A stretch of 64,000 nt of DNA from Alphaproteobacteria bacterium (GTDB lineage Bacteria > Pseudomonadota > Alphaproteobacteria > Micavibrionales > Micavibrionaceae). Below are positions 55,727 through 63,920 of the stretch, one piece after another. Made by a program: the position numbers and the translations under genes. Each line of letters opens with the position of its first letter. The first letter of the stretch is position 1. A model generated the notes under the pieces. It was not told where the DNA came from. It saw only the letters and a list, made by a program, of their open reading frames with translations, and ran no database searches. Where the stretch lies: NCBI GenBank assembly GCA_021775915.1, contig JAJFGW010000035.1, positions 17,911 through 81,910 on the forward strand, in the 5' to 3' direction.

Positions 55727-56541
55727 AAATCCGGCAACGTATTTTTCAAATGAGGTCCGGCAATAACAGGCGCAATATTTTTAGCCAAGCCCGTATTATC
55801 ATCCGTTTCAACTAAAGTCCCGCAAACCGTACCATCGCCTTTGGCGGGTGTCCGTCGATCCATATGCGGCATTTTTCGTGTGAAACGATACAGAGGAACA
55901 TCTTTGTCAGCACCGATGACGCTATTATAATCTCCGCACATCCCGGCATCACACTGCAACGCCGTGCCTCCCGGTAAAACTTGGGCATCTGCCGTTGGCA
56001 CATGCGTATGTGAACCAACAACCGCCGATATTTTTCCATCGAGAAAATGCCCCATCGCCATCTTTTCACTAGTCGCCTCACCGTGGAAATCCAGAAATAT
56101 AGCGTCAATATTGCGCCCCATTTTATATGTTTCAAGAACACCGGCAAGAGCGCTAAACGGATCATCAACCGGGTCAATAAAGACACGTCCCAAAGCATTT
56201 ACGATCAATATTTTCTGCCCACCAAAAACCGTGAATTCATAACAACCATTTCCTGGAGTCCCGGGCGGATAATTCAAAGGCCTTATCAATCGCGGATCCT
56301 GAACAATGTAAGAAACAATTTCGCGCTTGTCCCAGATATGATCACCCGTTGTGATACAATCAACACCGGCATCATAAAACTCTCTACACATTTTTTCAGT
56401 GATACCAAGACCATGCGCGGCGTTTTCACCGTTAACAATAGCCACATCAGCTTTCAGCTTTTCCTTAAGCTCCGGCAAATATTTAACGACCGCGTCCCGT
56501 CCCGAACGCCCCATCACATCACCAAAAAACAAAATACGCAT
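55723..56541 (-). CDS. YmdB-like metallophosphoesterase (TIGR00282 family)
   Basis: 272 aa. MRILFFGDVMGRSGRDAV (metal Asp), IVNGENAAHGLGIT (Asn/Glu), TTGDHIWDKREI and VVGSHTHVPTADAQ give the full di-metal site. Family members hydrolyse 2',3'-cyclic nucleotides. It lies 15 bp downstream of fthC on the same strand. Confidence 0.92.
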   Translation of the reverse strand: MRILFFGDVMGRSGRDAVVKYLPELKEKLKADVAIVNGENAAHGLGITEKMCREFYDAGVDCITTGDHIWDKREIVSYIVQDPRLIRPLNYPPGTPGNGCYEFTVFGGQKILIVNALGRVFIDPVDDPFSALAGVLETYKMGRNIDAIFLDFHGEATSEKMAMGHFLDGKISAVVGSHTHVPTADAQVLPGGTALQCDAGMCGDYNSVIGADKDVPLYRFTRKMPHMDRRTPAKGDGTVCGTLVETDDNTGLAKNIAPVIAGPHLKNTLPDF

Positions 56542-56556
56542 TTATTAAATTACTTT

Positions 56557-57138
56557 CTAACCACCAAAATAGTGGGCTTGTTGCGGCGTTATAACCCAAT
56601 CGAGTTTTTCATCATGGGGTTCATGCGGCAAATTAAATATTACAGCCTGCTGCGCATAGCCAATTCCAACGGCGAGAATCTCTTTCTTTGCGCGCAAAGC
56701 CGCGAGTGTCGCATCATAATATCCGCCGCCATAACCGAGCCGTCTCCCCCTAAGATCAAAAGCCAGAAAAGGCACCACGACAATGTCCGGCGTAAGCCAT
56801 TCCGTATTATCATCCACGACAGGCTGCTGCACATTATAAGACCCGAATGTCAGCGGATCACCCTCACGCCACCGCGCAAACCCCAAAACCTTCTCACCCT
56901 TTGTAACCACCGGCAAAGCGCAAACATAGTCTTCCTTTAACAGGCGCTCGAGAATACCGCTAGGATCAAACTCCTTATCCAGAGGCCAGTAAAGCGCAAC
57001 AACCTGCCCCTTTTCCGGCTTCACAGACTCAAAAAATAAGGCACAGGCATCATCCGGGGCTTCATTGTTAAAAACATGAATTCGTTCCCGGTGCTTTATC
57101 GCCTCATGGCGCATTGTTTCTTTTGATGTTTCGGTCAT
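56557..57138 (-). CDS. 5-formyltetrahydrofolate cyclo-ligase
   Basis: 193 aa folate enzyme (YgfA/FthC). The N-terminal part has an RHEAIKHRERIH helix, then VVALYWPLDKEFDP and the C-terminal ATP site VPFLAFDLRGRRLGYGGGYYDATLA. The track ORF begins 51 codons earlier, but that segment is the 6S RNA gene. The start MTETSKETM at 57138 is therefore used. The 6S RNA-fthC linkage is conserved from gamma- to alphaproteobacteria. Confidence 0.93.
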   Translation of the reverse strand: MTETSKETMRHEAIKHRERIHVFNNEAPDDACALFFESVKPEKGQVVALYWPLDKEFDPSGILERLLKEDYVCALPVVTKGEKVLGFARWREGDPLTFGSYNVQQPVVDDNTEWLTPDIVVVPFLAFDLRGRRLGYGGGYYDATLAALRAKKEILAVGIGYAQQAVIFNLPHEPHDEKLDWVITPQQAHYFGG

Positions 57139-57155
57139 GACCGTATTATGAAAGA

Positions 57156-57330
57156 ATAAAAAACGCCGCGCAAGCCGTGTACGCATCACTATCCGCATGT
57201 GGCCCTGTAAACCAGGTGGGTGCCATATATCAAAGAAAAGCGGCAAAACACTAAATCTAAGACAGGGACAGCTCCCTAATGCAAAAAGCATCGGCCAAAG
57301 GAATTATGGCGTAACACAAACTCCGCAGCA
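57156..57330 (-). ncRNA. ssrS: 6S RNA
   Basis: About 175 nt, minus strand, just upstream of fthC. The closing stem pairs GCTGCG and GTGTTACGC at the 5' end with GCGTACAC and CGCGGC at the 3' end, separated by a symmetric internal loop. The 3' side of the central bubble reads GGCACCCACCTGGTTTACAGGG, with a CCTG/CAGG hairpin, like known alphaproteobacterial 6S RNAs. A GTTTTTTATT run ends it. A -10 box TATAAC (57341-57336) fits a start at about 57330. It binds sigma-70 holoenzyme in stationary phase. Exact ends are estimates. Confidence 0.78.
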
Positions 57331-57390
57331 CAGACGTTATATACCATTTTCGGGCTTTACGTCCAGAAAATGCGACAAGCCTTGCGTTAT

Positions 57391-57414
57391 GGGTATTTAG
57401 GTTCGATAATACCC
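57391..57414 (+). promoter_or_regulatory. inverted repeat overlapping the ornithine aminotransferase promoter
   Basis: GGGTATT-N10-AATACCC directly upstream of the AGGGAGG ribosome site. TTGCGT (57383) and GATAAT (57406-ish) with a 17-bp spacer give a weak promoter that overlaps the repeat. It is either an operator or a leader hairpin. Confidence 0.45.
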
Positions 57415-57438
57415 ACCGAAACAAAAGGGAGGTTTACC

Positions 57439-58665
57439 ATGAACACGAAAGATTATATCGACAGAGAAAATCAATATGTGGCACATAATTACCACCCGTT
57501 GCCGGTTGTTCTGACTAAAGCGGATGGCATATGGGTTTGGGATGCTGATGGTAATAAATATCTGGATTTTCTGAGCGCTTATAGCGCCGTTAGTGCCGGA
57601 CACCTAAACCCGCGCATCAAAAAGGCGCTTATGGATCAAATGGATGAAATGGATGTCCCCTCCCGCGCTTTTTATACTGACAAGCTCGGCGAATTCGCGG
57701 AAATGCTCTGCGGCCTGACCGGGATGGACAAAATGCTGCCGATGAATACCGGCGCCGAGGCCGTTGAAACAGCGATCAAGGCCGCGCGCCGTTGGGGCTA
57801 CGAAACAAAGGGCATCGCCAAAGACAAAGCAAAAATCATTGTTTCAAGCGGTAACTTCCATGGTCGCACCACAACTGTTGTCGGTTTTTCTTCTGACGCC
57901 GAGTATCGCCGCGACTTCGGCCCGTTTGATGGCGGGTTTGAAACCGTTCCCTTCGGTGACATTGATGCGCTGGAAAAAGCCATCACGCCGGAAACCTGCG
58001 CCTTCCTGACCGAACCAATTCAAGGCGAAAGCGGGATTATCATACCGGATCAAGGCTGGCTCAAACAAGTACAAGAGCTTTGTAAAAAGAACAATGTGCT
58101 GTTTATTCTCGATGAGATTCAAAGCGGCATTGGCCGTACCGGTAAAAACTTTGCCTTCCAGCACGAAATAGACAAACCCGACGGACTGTTACTCGGCAAA
58201 GCTCTCGGCGGCGGCATCTATCCCGTTTCAGCGTTTCTTGCGTCCACCGAAGTCATGGATGTCTTTGATCCGGGCTCCCACGGCTCGACCTTTGGCGGCA
58301 ACCCGATTGCGGCGGCGATTGGTCTGGAAGCTCTGCGTATTCTTGAGGATGAAGACCTCGCTGGTAAAAGCGCCGAGCTTGGTGGTTATCTGAAAGACAA
58401 ACTACTAGAAATCAACTCATCGCTTATCACGGAAATTCGCGGTGCCGGGCTCTGGATTGCAATGGATATTAATCCAGCAAAAGCCACGGCGCGCAACGTT
58501 TGCGAAAGCCTGCAACAAAAAGGACTGCTCTGTAAAGAAACGCACGAAACCGTTGTCCGGTTTGCGCCACCTCTGACAATTACAAAAGACGAAATTGACT
58601 GGGCGATTGAGCAAGTGCGGAATGTGCTGTCCGAGATGGATCATGCACAGCAGAAACAGGCTTGA
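57439..58665 (+). CDS. rocD: ornithine--oxo-acid transaminase
   Basis: 408 aa PLP-dependent class III aminotransferase that converts ornithine to glutamate semialdehyde. MNTKDYIDRENQYVAHNYHPLPVV is the typical OAT start, followed by MLPMNTGAEAVETAIKAAR and ILDEIQSGIGRTG. The PLP lysine lies in DGLLLGKALGGGIYPVSA (~res 252). The start at 57439 follows AGGGAGG; the longer track ORF runs into the 6S promoter. It is alone, divergent from the 6S RNA. Its 3' end overlaps an antisense gene by 86 bp. Confidence 0.93.
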   Translation: MNTKDYIDRENQYVAHNYHPLPVVLTKADGIWVWDADGNKYLDFLSAYSAVSAGHLNPRIKKALMDQMDEMDVPSRAFYTDKLGEFAEMLCGLTGMDKMLPMNTGAEAVETAIKAARRWGYETKGIAKDKAKIIVSSGNFHGRTTTVVGFSSDAEYRRDFGPFDGGFETVPFGDIDALEKAITPETCAFLTEPIQGESGIIIPDQGWLKQVQELCKKNNVLFILDEIQSGIGRTGKNFAFQHEIDKPDGLLLGKALGGGIYPVSAFLASTEVMDVFDPGSHGSTFGGNPIAAAIGLEALRILEDEDLAGKSAELGGYLKDKLLEINSSLITEIRGAGLWIAMDINPAKATARNVCESLQQKGLLCKETHETVVRFAPPLTITKDEIDWAIEQVRNVLSEMDHAQQKQA

Positions 58666-59032
58666 GCCCAGGCGCGTTATTCTCCGGCTTATCTATCCCT
58701 GAAACGGCATTAAAAACTAATGCTGCAACAACAGGCAACGCAAAAACAGCGGCCTGTACCCGCTGTGCAATCTTACTGCCTCGTATTAAACTAATGCCCT
58801 TGCGCGAAAGATATATATTCATTTCTGAATGGGCAACAGTCGCCAAAAGGCAGCCCAACATTGCGGCAACAGCGACTTCATAACTGTTCTGGAATATATC
58901 AGGCCGTCCGCTAAGAGCATTAAACAACGTATTAAGCCCGTAAGCTCCGCCTACGCCACCGCACCAGGCTATTGCGCTCCCTGCAGGCTGCTTTCCAAGC
59001 TTGTCGCAAATTCCTAAATAACGCTTACTCAT
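58580..59032 (-). CDS. hypothetical membrane protein
   Basis: 150 aa, not recognised. It has three weak-to-moderate hydrophobic segments (SAIAWCGGVGGAYGLNTLF, EVAVAAMLGCLLATVA, VQAAVFALPVVAALVFNAV) and a hydrophilic tail that is encoded antisense to the last 86 bp of rocD. The zapA terminator ends only five bases before its ATG, leaving no room for a separate promoter, so expression may depend on read-through. Confidence 0.6.
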   Translation of the reverse strand: MSKRYLGICDKLGKQPAGSAIAWCGGVGGAYGLNTLFNALSGRPDIFQNSYEVAVAAMLGCLLATVAHSEMNIYLSRKGISLIRGSKIAQRVQAAVFALPVVAALVFNAVSGIDKPENNAPGLKPVSAVHDPSRTAHSALAQSPSQFRLL

Positions 59033-59036
59033 AATA

Positions 59037-59064
59037 AAAACCCTGCTTCTTCAAACAGGGTTTT
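59037..59064 (-). terminator. terminator downstream of zapA
   Basis: AAAACCCTG pairs with CAGGGTTTT (loop 10 nt), with a T-run TTTTTATT on the minus strand. It is symmetrical enough to act on both strands. Confidence 0.75.
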
Positions 59065-59095
59065 ACACTATTCTCTTACCTTACGTCAAAAAGCG

Positions 59096-59452
59096 TTACG
59101 AACCGATCATACGCTCGGCCACCGAATTAATACGGGTGGCAAGCTGTTCAATAGATTCTATGATTTTGCGCTCTTCCGCCTCGGGCAAACCTTCATGGAC
59201 AATTTGCTGAGGCGCAGCACTATTATTTGCCTGCCCGTTTTGCAAGCTATCGCGCAATTCTTTAACTTCATCGGCCAAAACAAGCGCCGTTAAAACGAGA
59301 AGATGGTTTTCATTACTGGCCGCTCCGGCTGACGCAATGTCACGGGCGCGGTTATCAACATATTGACCAACCTCCGCCACGCGGTTTTCCTGGCCCTCAT
59401 CACAAGCAATGCCATAGGCTTTACCATGAATGTTCAGATTAACCTCAGCCAT
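59096..59452 (-). CDS. zapA: cell division protein ZapA
   Basis: 118 aa FtsZ-ring stabiliser. AEVNLNIHGKAYGIACDEGQENRVAEVGQYVDNRARDI is the ZapA domain, and the C-terminal half is a coiled coil (AEERKIIESIEQLATRINSVAERM). It lies 5 bp after the small coiled-coil gene and in the wider zapA-6S RNA-fthC neighbourhood, here interrupted by rocD and an unknown gene. Confidence 0.94.
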   Translation of the reverse strand: MAEVNLNIHGKAYGIACDEGQENRVAEVGQYVDNRARDIASAGAASNENHLLVLTALVLADEVKELRDSLQNGQANNSAAPQQIVHEGLPEAEERKIIESIEQLATRINSVAERMIGS

Positions 59453-59457
59453 TTGAA

Positions 59458-59697
59458 TTACCCTTCTCTTAAAATTTGTTCGACTCTTTCAATCGTAACA
59501 TCCAGCTTTTGCGCAAGAACGGAGGCATCAATCGTCATATGCCCGTTGGCATCATTTCCATTCGCTGTCGCAGAATTACCGTTAAACAAATCCTGCTGCT
59601 TAAGCTTCAGCGCTTTTTCTTCCTGCAAGGAAGACGCGGTTTCCAAATTTTCCAAAGACTGACTCAATGCGCTCAAAGCGCTAACAATAGCTGTCAC
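59458..59697 (-). CDS. small coiled-coil protein upstream of zapA
   Basis: 79 aa from a GTG start. GGGGGGAA lies 5-6 bases before this GTG, while the track TTG at 59715 lies before the ribosome site, so the GTG decides. The N-terminal helix (LSALSQSLENLETASSLQEEKALKLKQQ) is a coiled coil. A low-complexity Asn/Ala stretch (NGNSATANGNDANG) leads to a C-terminal helix (LAQKLDVTIERVEQILREG). Alphaproteobacteria often have a small DUF4164-like gene in this place; a division-related role is inferred from position only. Confidence 0.78.
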   Translation of the reverse strand: MTAIVSALSALSQSLENLETASSLQEEKALKLKQQDLFNGNSATANGNDANGHMTIDASVLAQKLDVTIERVEQILREG

Positions 59698-59779
59698 TTT
59701 TATTTCCCCCCGCAAAAAAACAATTTAAAATAAACATACGCAGTTAAAAGAATATGGGTCATTAACAATCTTCTGTGGG

Positions 59780-59851
59780 TAAGGTCAATATCAATGTATG
59801 TATTTTTATGACTTAATCACAAAATTCTAACAACACACCCTATTGACCTTA
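59780..59851. promoter_or_regulatory. 11-bp inverted repeat with divergent -35-like boxes between zapA side and tkt
   Basis: TAAGGTCAATA (59780-59790) and its exact complement TATTGACCTTA (59841-59851). Each arm contains TTGACC pointing outward, so it may hold two divergent promoters or a two-site operator for both transcription units. Confidence 0.5.
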
Positions 59852-59907
59852 GCCGCCTGTAAATGCATTGTATGTTCGGGTTTCACCATTAAAACGGGGT
59901 TTAAAAA

Positions 59908-61908
59908 ATGACCGGACAGGCTGCCATCATGAACAACGAGCAAAACAATCCTGATTACAAAAATATGGCCAATGCCATCCGCGCCCTTTCCATGGACGCT
60001 GTGCAAAAAGCAAATTCCGGCCACCCCGGCATGCCGATGGGAATGGCTGATGTTGCGACCGTCCTATTCAGCAAATATATGAAATTCGATCCGCGCAATC
60101 CGCTTTGGCCAGACCGCGACCGTTTTGTTTTATCCGCAGGTCACGGCTCAATGCTGCTTTATTCCCTACTCTATTTGACCGGCTACGAAAAAATGACAAT
60201 GGAGGAAATAAAAAATTTCCGCCAGCTCCACAGCTTAACCCCCGGACACCCGGAAGTTATGCCGCGCGTTGGTATCGAAACAACAACCGGCCCTCTGGGG
60301 CAAGGCATCTCCACAGCAGTCGGCTTTGCGCTAGCCGAACGTATCATGGCCGCCCGCTTTGATGACCTCGTAGACCACAACACCTATGTCATTGCCAGTG
60401 ATGGTGACTTAATGGAAGGGATCAGCCACGAAGCCTGCGCCCTTGCCGGACACCTGAAACTGGACAAGCTGATCGTTCTCTATGATGACAACGGCATCTC
60501 GATTGACGGTCCGACCTCCCTTTCCTATTCCGACGATGTACCAAAACGTTTCGAAGCCTATGGCTGGGATGTCCAGACAGTCGACGGTCACGATACAGCG
60601 CGCATTGACCAGGCGATCGCTCAGGCACGGTCATCCGACACACCAAGCATTATATGCTGCAAAACCCATATTGGTTTTGGCGCACCCACCAAACAAGACT
60701 CCTCCTCCTCCCACGGCGCCCCTCTAGGCATCGAGGAAATCAAAGGAACGCGGGAAAATCTGGATTGGCCACACGAGCCCTTTGATATTCCGCTCGAAAT
60801 TATGGAGCTCTGGCGCATGATTGGCGAGCGCAACCATACTGATTTTGAGGAATGGGAAACAGCGCTGGAACAAAACCGCTACAAAGATGAATTTAAAAAT
60901 GTTCTAGACGGCGACATTGCCGCTCTTATTCAGCCCGTCATAGCAAAATTAAAAACTGACTTCGGCACAGAAAAACCAAAACTGGCCACACGGCAATGTT
61001 CGGGAAAAGTGCTGGAACAACTAATTCCGGCGCTGCCGTTTTTAATTGGCGGCTCTGCCGATTTGACAGGCTCTGTGAACACTAAAATAGATGGCCCGCA
61101 AATTATCAACAAAGACAATTACGGCGGCCAGTATATTTATTACGGTGTCCGCGAACATGGCATGGCCGCAGTCATGAACGGTATGACCTTGCATGGAGGC
61201 CCAATTCCCTACGCCGGAACATTCCTGCAATTCTGCGATTACAGCCGCCCGGCGATCCGCCTTGGGGCTCTGATGAAACAGCGCGTCATTCACGTCATGA
61301 CACACGACTCAATCGGTCTTGGCGAAGACGGCCCGACCCACCAGCCGGTGGAACACCTTGCCGCCCTGCGCGCCATTCCAAATCTGGCCGTTATGCGCCC
61401 GTGCGATGGCATTGAAACGGCGGAGTGCTGGGAAATATCCTTAAACCGCAAACACGGCCCGAGCGTACTGGCTCTCACCAGACAAGGCCTGCCGACCTTG
61501 CGCGAGAACACAGAAGAAAACCTTAGTGCCAAAGGCGCTTATATTCTGGCTGATAGTGACGGTGAACCAAAAGTCACAATCTTTGCGTCCGGCTCAGAAG
61601 TCCACTTGGCTATCGAAGCTAAAATGCAGCTTGATTTGATCGGCGCAAACACCCGCGTTGTTTCCGTTCCCTGCATGGATTTATTCTTTGAACAGGATGG
61701 CGAATACCAACAAAGCCTTCTTTGCAACGACAGTATTAAAATCGCCGTAGAAGCCGCCATCCGTCAGGGGTGGGACCGCTTCATCGGCGGCCACGGCAGC
61801 TTCATCGGCATGAACAGCTTCGGCGAATCCGCCCCCGCCGACGTGCTCTATAAACATTTTGGTATAACAACCGAGGCTGTCGTCGAAGCAGCTAAAGAAA
61901 AACTATAA
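59908..61908 (+). CDS. tkt: transketolase
   Basis: 666 aa thiamine-diphosphate enzyme of the pentose phosphate/Calvin routes. KANSGHPGMPMGMADV at the N-terminus, the ThDP site SDGDLMEGISHEACALAGHL...DDNGISIDG (~res 155-190), and the second-domain motif THDSIGLGEDGPTHQPVEHLAALR (~res 465). The first ATG is used. Its TAA is the first base of the GxxExxY cassette's left repeat. gap follows beyond the cassette, so the original order was tkt-gap. Confidence 0.97.
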   Translation: MTGQAAIMNNEQNNPDYKNMANAIRALSMDAVQKANSGHPGMPMGMADVATVLFSKYMKFDPRNPLWPDRDRFVLSAGHGSMLLYSLLYLTGYEKMTMEEIKNFRQLHSLTPGHPEVMPRVGIETTTGPLGQGISTAVGFALAERIMAARFDDLVDHNTYVIASDGDLMEGISHEACALAGHLKLDKLIVLYDDNGISIDGPTSLSYSDDVPKRFEAYGWDVQTVDGHDTARIDQAIAQARSSDTPSIICCKTHIGFGAPTKQDSSSSHGAPLGIEEIKGTRENLDWPHEPFDIPLEIMELWRMIGERNHTDFEEWETALEQNRYKDEFKNVLDGDIAALIQPVIAKLKTDFGTEKPKLATRQCSGKVLEQLIPALPFLIGGSADLTGSVNTKIDGPQIINKDNYGGQYIYYGVREHGMAAVMNGMTLHGGPIPYAGTFLQFCDYSRPAIRLGALMKQRVIHVMTHDSIGLGEDGPTHQPVEHLAALRAIPNLAVMRPCDGIETAECWEISLNRKHGPSVLALTRQGLPTLRENTEENLSAKGAYILADSDGEPKVTIFASGSEVHLAIEAKMQLDLIGANTRVVSVPCMDLFFEQDGEYQQSLLCNDSIKIAVEAAIRQGWDRFIGGHGSFIGMNSFGESAPADVLYKHFGITTEAVVEAAKEKL

Positions 61909-61938
61909 AACGCAAAGGACGCAAAGTAGCGCAAAGTT
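61908..61938. repeat. left inverted repeat of the GxxExxY cassette
   Basis: 31 bp built from direct iterations of (r)ACGCAAAG: AAACGCAAAGGACGCAAAGT is its left part. It matches the complement of 62347-62377 at 29 of 31 positions. It overlaps the tkt stop by one base and ends at the base before the GxxExxY ATG. Confidence 0.92.
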
Positions 61939-62358
61939 ATGGCTGAGATAATTGAAATATCGGAGCACACGAACAGACTATCGAAAGAGATTCTGGACAC
62001 CTGTTTTTATATCCACACAAAACTGGGACCGGGCTTGCTTGAAAGCGTTTATGAAGATTGTCTTTTTCATTTTTTGACAGCAAAAAAAATAAAAGTGGAA
62101 CGGCAAAAACTTCTACCTATATCCATTGATGACTTCGTCGTACCAACGGGCTTAAAACTCGACTTACTGGTTGAAGATGAAGTTATAGTAGAATTAAAAG
62201 CTGTGGAGCGTTTTATCCCCGTGCATGAAGCACAGCTACACACTTACCTAAAACTTTCCGGCAGGCCGCTAGGCCTATTAATTAACTTCAATACAAAATC
62301 ACTGAAAGATGGAATTAGACGCATAGCCATGACAAGACCTCTAAAAAACTTTGCGTGA
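61939..62358 (+). CDS. GxxExxY protein (PD-(D/E)XK-like)
   Basis: 139 aa. The name-giving motif [13 protein letters not shown] is at ~res 32-44. [25 protein letters not shown] (~res 67-91) carries the D...ExK of the PD-(D/E)XK nuclease fold (PF13366). [22 protein letters not shown] ends the domain. The coding region is flanked by, and at its 3' end encoded in, an inverted repeat. It sits between tkt and gap with no ribosome site beyond GCAAAG, so it may be poorly translated. Function is not established; homing or genome-maintenance roles are speculation. Confidence 0.9.
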   Translation: MAEIIEISEHTNRLSKEILDTCFYIHTKLGPGLLESVYEDCLFHFLTAKKIKVERQKLLPISIDDFVVPTGLKLDLLVEDEVIVELKAVERFIPVHEAQLHTYLKLSGRPLGLLINFNTKSLKDGIRRIAMTRPLKNFA

Positions 62359-62377
62359 CTTTGCGTCCTTTGCGTTT
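62347..62377. repeat. right inverted repeat of the GxxExxY cassette
   Basis: 31 bp, complement of 61908-61938 with two mismatches (central AG against CA). It contains the last four codons and the TGA of the GxxExxY gene. gap's ribosome site begins ten bases later. Confidence 0.92.
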
Positions 62378-62402
62378 AAAAAATATAAAGGAGAACCACA
62401 AT

Positions 62403-63443
62403 ATGACTTTAAAAGTAGCAATTAACGGATTTGGACGCATTGGCCGTCTGGTTTTCAGAGCATGGATTGAATCAGGCCGCGACGATATTGAAATTGTCGC
62501 CATCAACGATTTGGCTGACATCAAGACCAACGCGCATTTGCTCAAATATGACACCGTACATGGCACTTCGCCTTTTGAAGTCACAACCGAAGGCGACGAT
62601 ACAATCATCGCAAACGGCAAAAAAATTAAATGTACGCAGGAACGCAATCCTGCCGCCCTACCATGGGGCGACATGGACATTGATATTGCCTTTGAATGTA
62701 CCGGTATTTTCACCAGCCGCGAAGGCGCTGAAAAACACCTGCAAGCAGGCGCTAAAAAAGTGCTCATCTCCGCTCCCGCAAAAGGCGAAGATTTAACCGT
62801 AGTTTACGGCGTTAACAGCGACCAAATCACACCGGAGCATAAAATTATTTCCAATGCTTCCTGTACCACGAACTGTCTTGCGCCTGTGGCTTATGTCCTG
62901 AACAAAAAAATCGGCATTGAAAGCGGTTTCATGACCACAATCCATAGCTATACCGGCGATCAGCGTATTGTTGATACCATGCATAGCGACTTGCACCGCG
63001 CCCGCTCCGGTGCCTTGAACATGATCCCGACCTCAACCGGAGCCGCAAAAGCCGTTGGTAAAGTACTGCCGGAACTCGACGGCAAGCTTGATGGCGTTTC
63101 CATGCGCGTGCCAACACCAAATGTCTCGGTCGTTGATTTGAATTTCATCGCCAGTCGCGACACAACGGTCGATGAAGTGAACAGCATCATAAAAGAATTT
63201 GCCGGTGGCGATCTTGAAGGCGTGCTCGGTTGCTATGATGAACCTCTTGTTTCAAGCGACTTCAACCACAACCCGCTTTCCTCGATTTTCTCGCTGGAAG
63301 GCACAAAGGTCATTGGTAGCAAGCAAGTCCGTATCATGAGCTGGTATGATAATGAATGGGGCTTTTCCAGCCGCATGCTCGACACCGCCACAAAAATGCA
63401 CGCTGTCGGTTATAATAACGAACAGGCCGAAGCGGCGGAGTAA
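62403..63443 (+). CDS. gap: glyceraldehyde-3-phosphate dehydrogenase
   Basis: 346 aa, type [25 protein letters not shown] is the NAD fold start, [20 protein letters not shown] holds the catalytic Cys (~res 158), and [16 protein letters not shown] closes the protein. The ATG at 62403 has AAGGAG upstream; the track start lies inside the cassette's right repeat. Confidence 0.98.
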   Translation: MTLKVAINGFGRIGRLVFRAWIESGRDDIEIVAINDLADIKTNAHLLKYDTVHGTSPFEVTTEGDDTIIANGKKIKCTQERNPAALPWGDMDIDIAFECTGIFTSREGAEKHLQAGAKKVLISAPAKGEDLTVVYGVNSDQITPEHKIISNASCTTNCLAPVAYVLNKKIGIESGFMTTIHSYTGDQRIVDTMHSDLHRARSGALNMIPTSTGAAKAVGKVLPELDGKLDGVSMRVPTPNVSVVDLNFIASRDTTVDEVNSIIKEFAGGDLEGVLGCYDEPLVSSDFNHNPLSSIFSLEGTKVIGSKQVRIMSWYDNEWGFSSRMLDTATKMHAVGYNNEQAEAAE

Positions 63444-63451
63444 TTTGCCCA

Positions 63452-63826
63452 CTATTTCAAAACGGGCTTGTTCTCCAAATTAATAGGAACAGGGATATCA
63501 GACCCAATGGATGAAGCTGTAGTGATGCTCACTACAGTACCATCGGACAAAGTTACATTCTGCACGTGCTCATTAAAACTAACAACAGCCTGCTTGCTCG
63601 TTATTTGATCTGATTCACCAGTGTAGCGAAAATTATAATCACCGAACTCGTTTTTGTTAATGTATTGAAAATCCTCTTTGGATGAGAGATCACCAACTGT
63701 AATCCCTACCTCTTTCCAATCTCCCCCTTCGGAATTGGATCCTCTCAGGACTGCAGGCTTCTCTCTTTTGCTATTATCATCTCTTGGATCGCCTGTTTCA
63801 GGCATACTTATTATCAGATTTTGCAC
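63452..63826 (-). CDS. hypothetical protein
   Basis: 124 aa, not recognised. It has no signal peptide or membrane helix; the sequence is polar and likely beta-rich (FNEHVQNVTLSDGTVVSITTASSIGSDIPVPINL). The GTG start at 63826 is backed by GGAGG seven bases upstream, better than the ATG at 63805. It converges on gap with 8 bp between stops. Confidence 0.65.
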   Translation of the reverse strand: MQNLIISMPETGDPRDDNSKREKPAVLRGSNSEGGDWKEVGITVGDLSSKEDFQYINKNEFGDYNFRYTGESDQITSKQAVVSFNEHVQNVTLSDGTVVSITTASSIGSDIPVPINLENKPVLK

Positions 63827-63908
63827 TATACCGCCTCCGTTGTTTTGTATATCGAAGTTAGGATCGTACAGTCTTTTTCTTATTATGTCAATAAAATATT
63901 TTAGCTAT

Positions 63909-63920
63909 GGAATATATTCC
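63909..63920. promoter_or_regulatory. 12-bp palindrome GGAATATATTCC
   Basis: Perfect palindrome about 83 bp upstream of the hypothetical gene at 63452-63826, in an AT-rich stretch. Possible operator. Confidence 0.35.

Noticed and set aside
57139-57291. N-terminal 51-codon extension of the fthC ORF
   Set aside because: This DNA forms the 6S RNA; the family N-terminus begins at the ATG at 57138.
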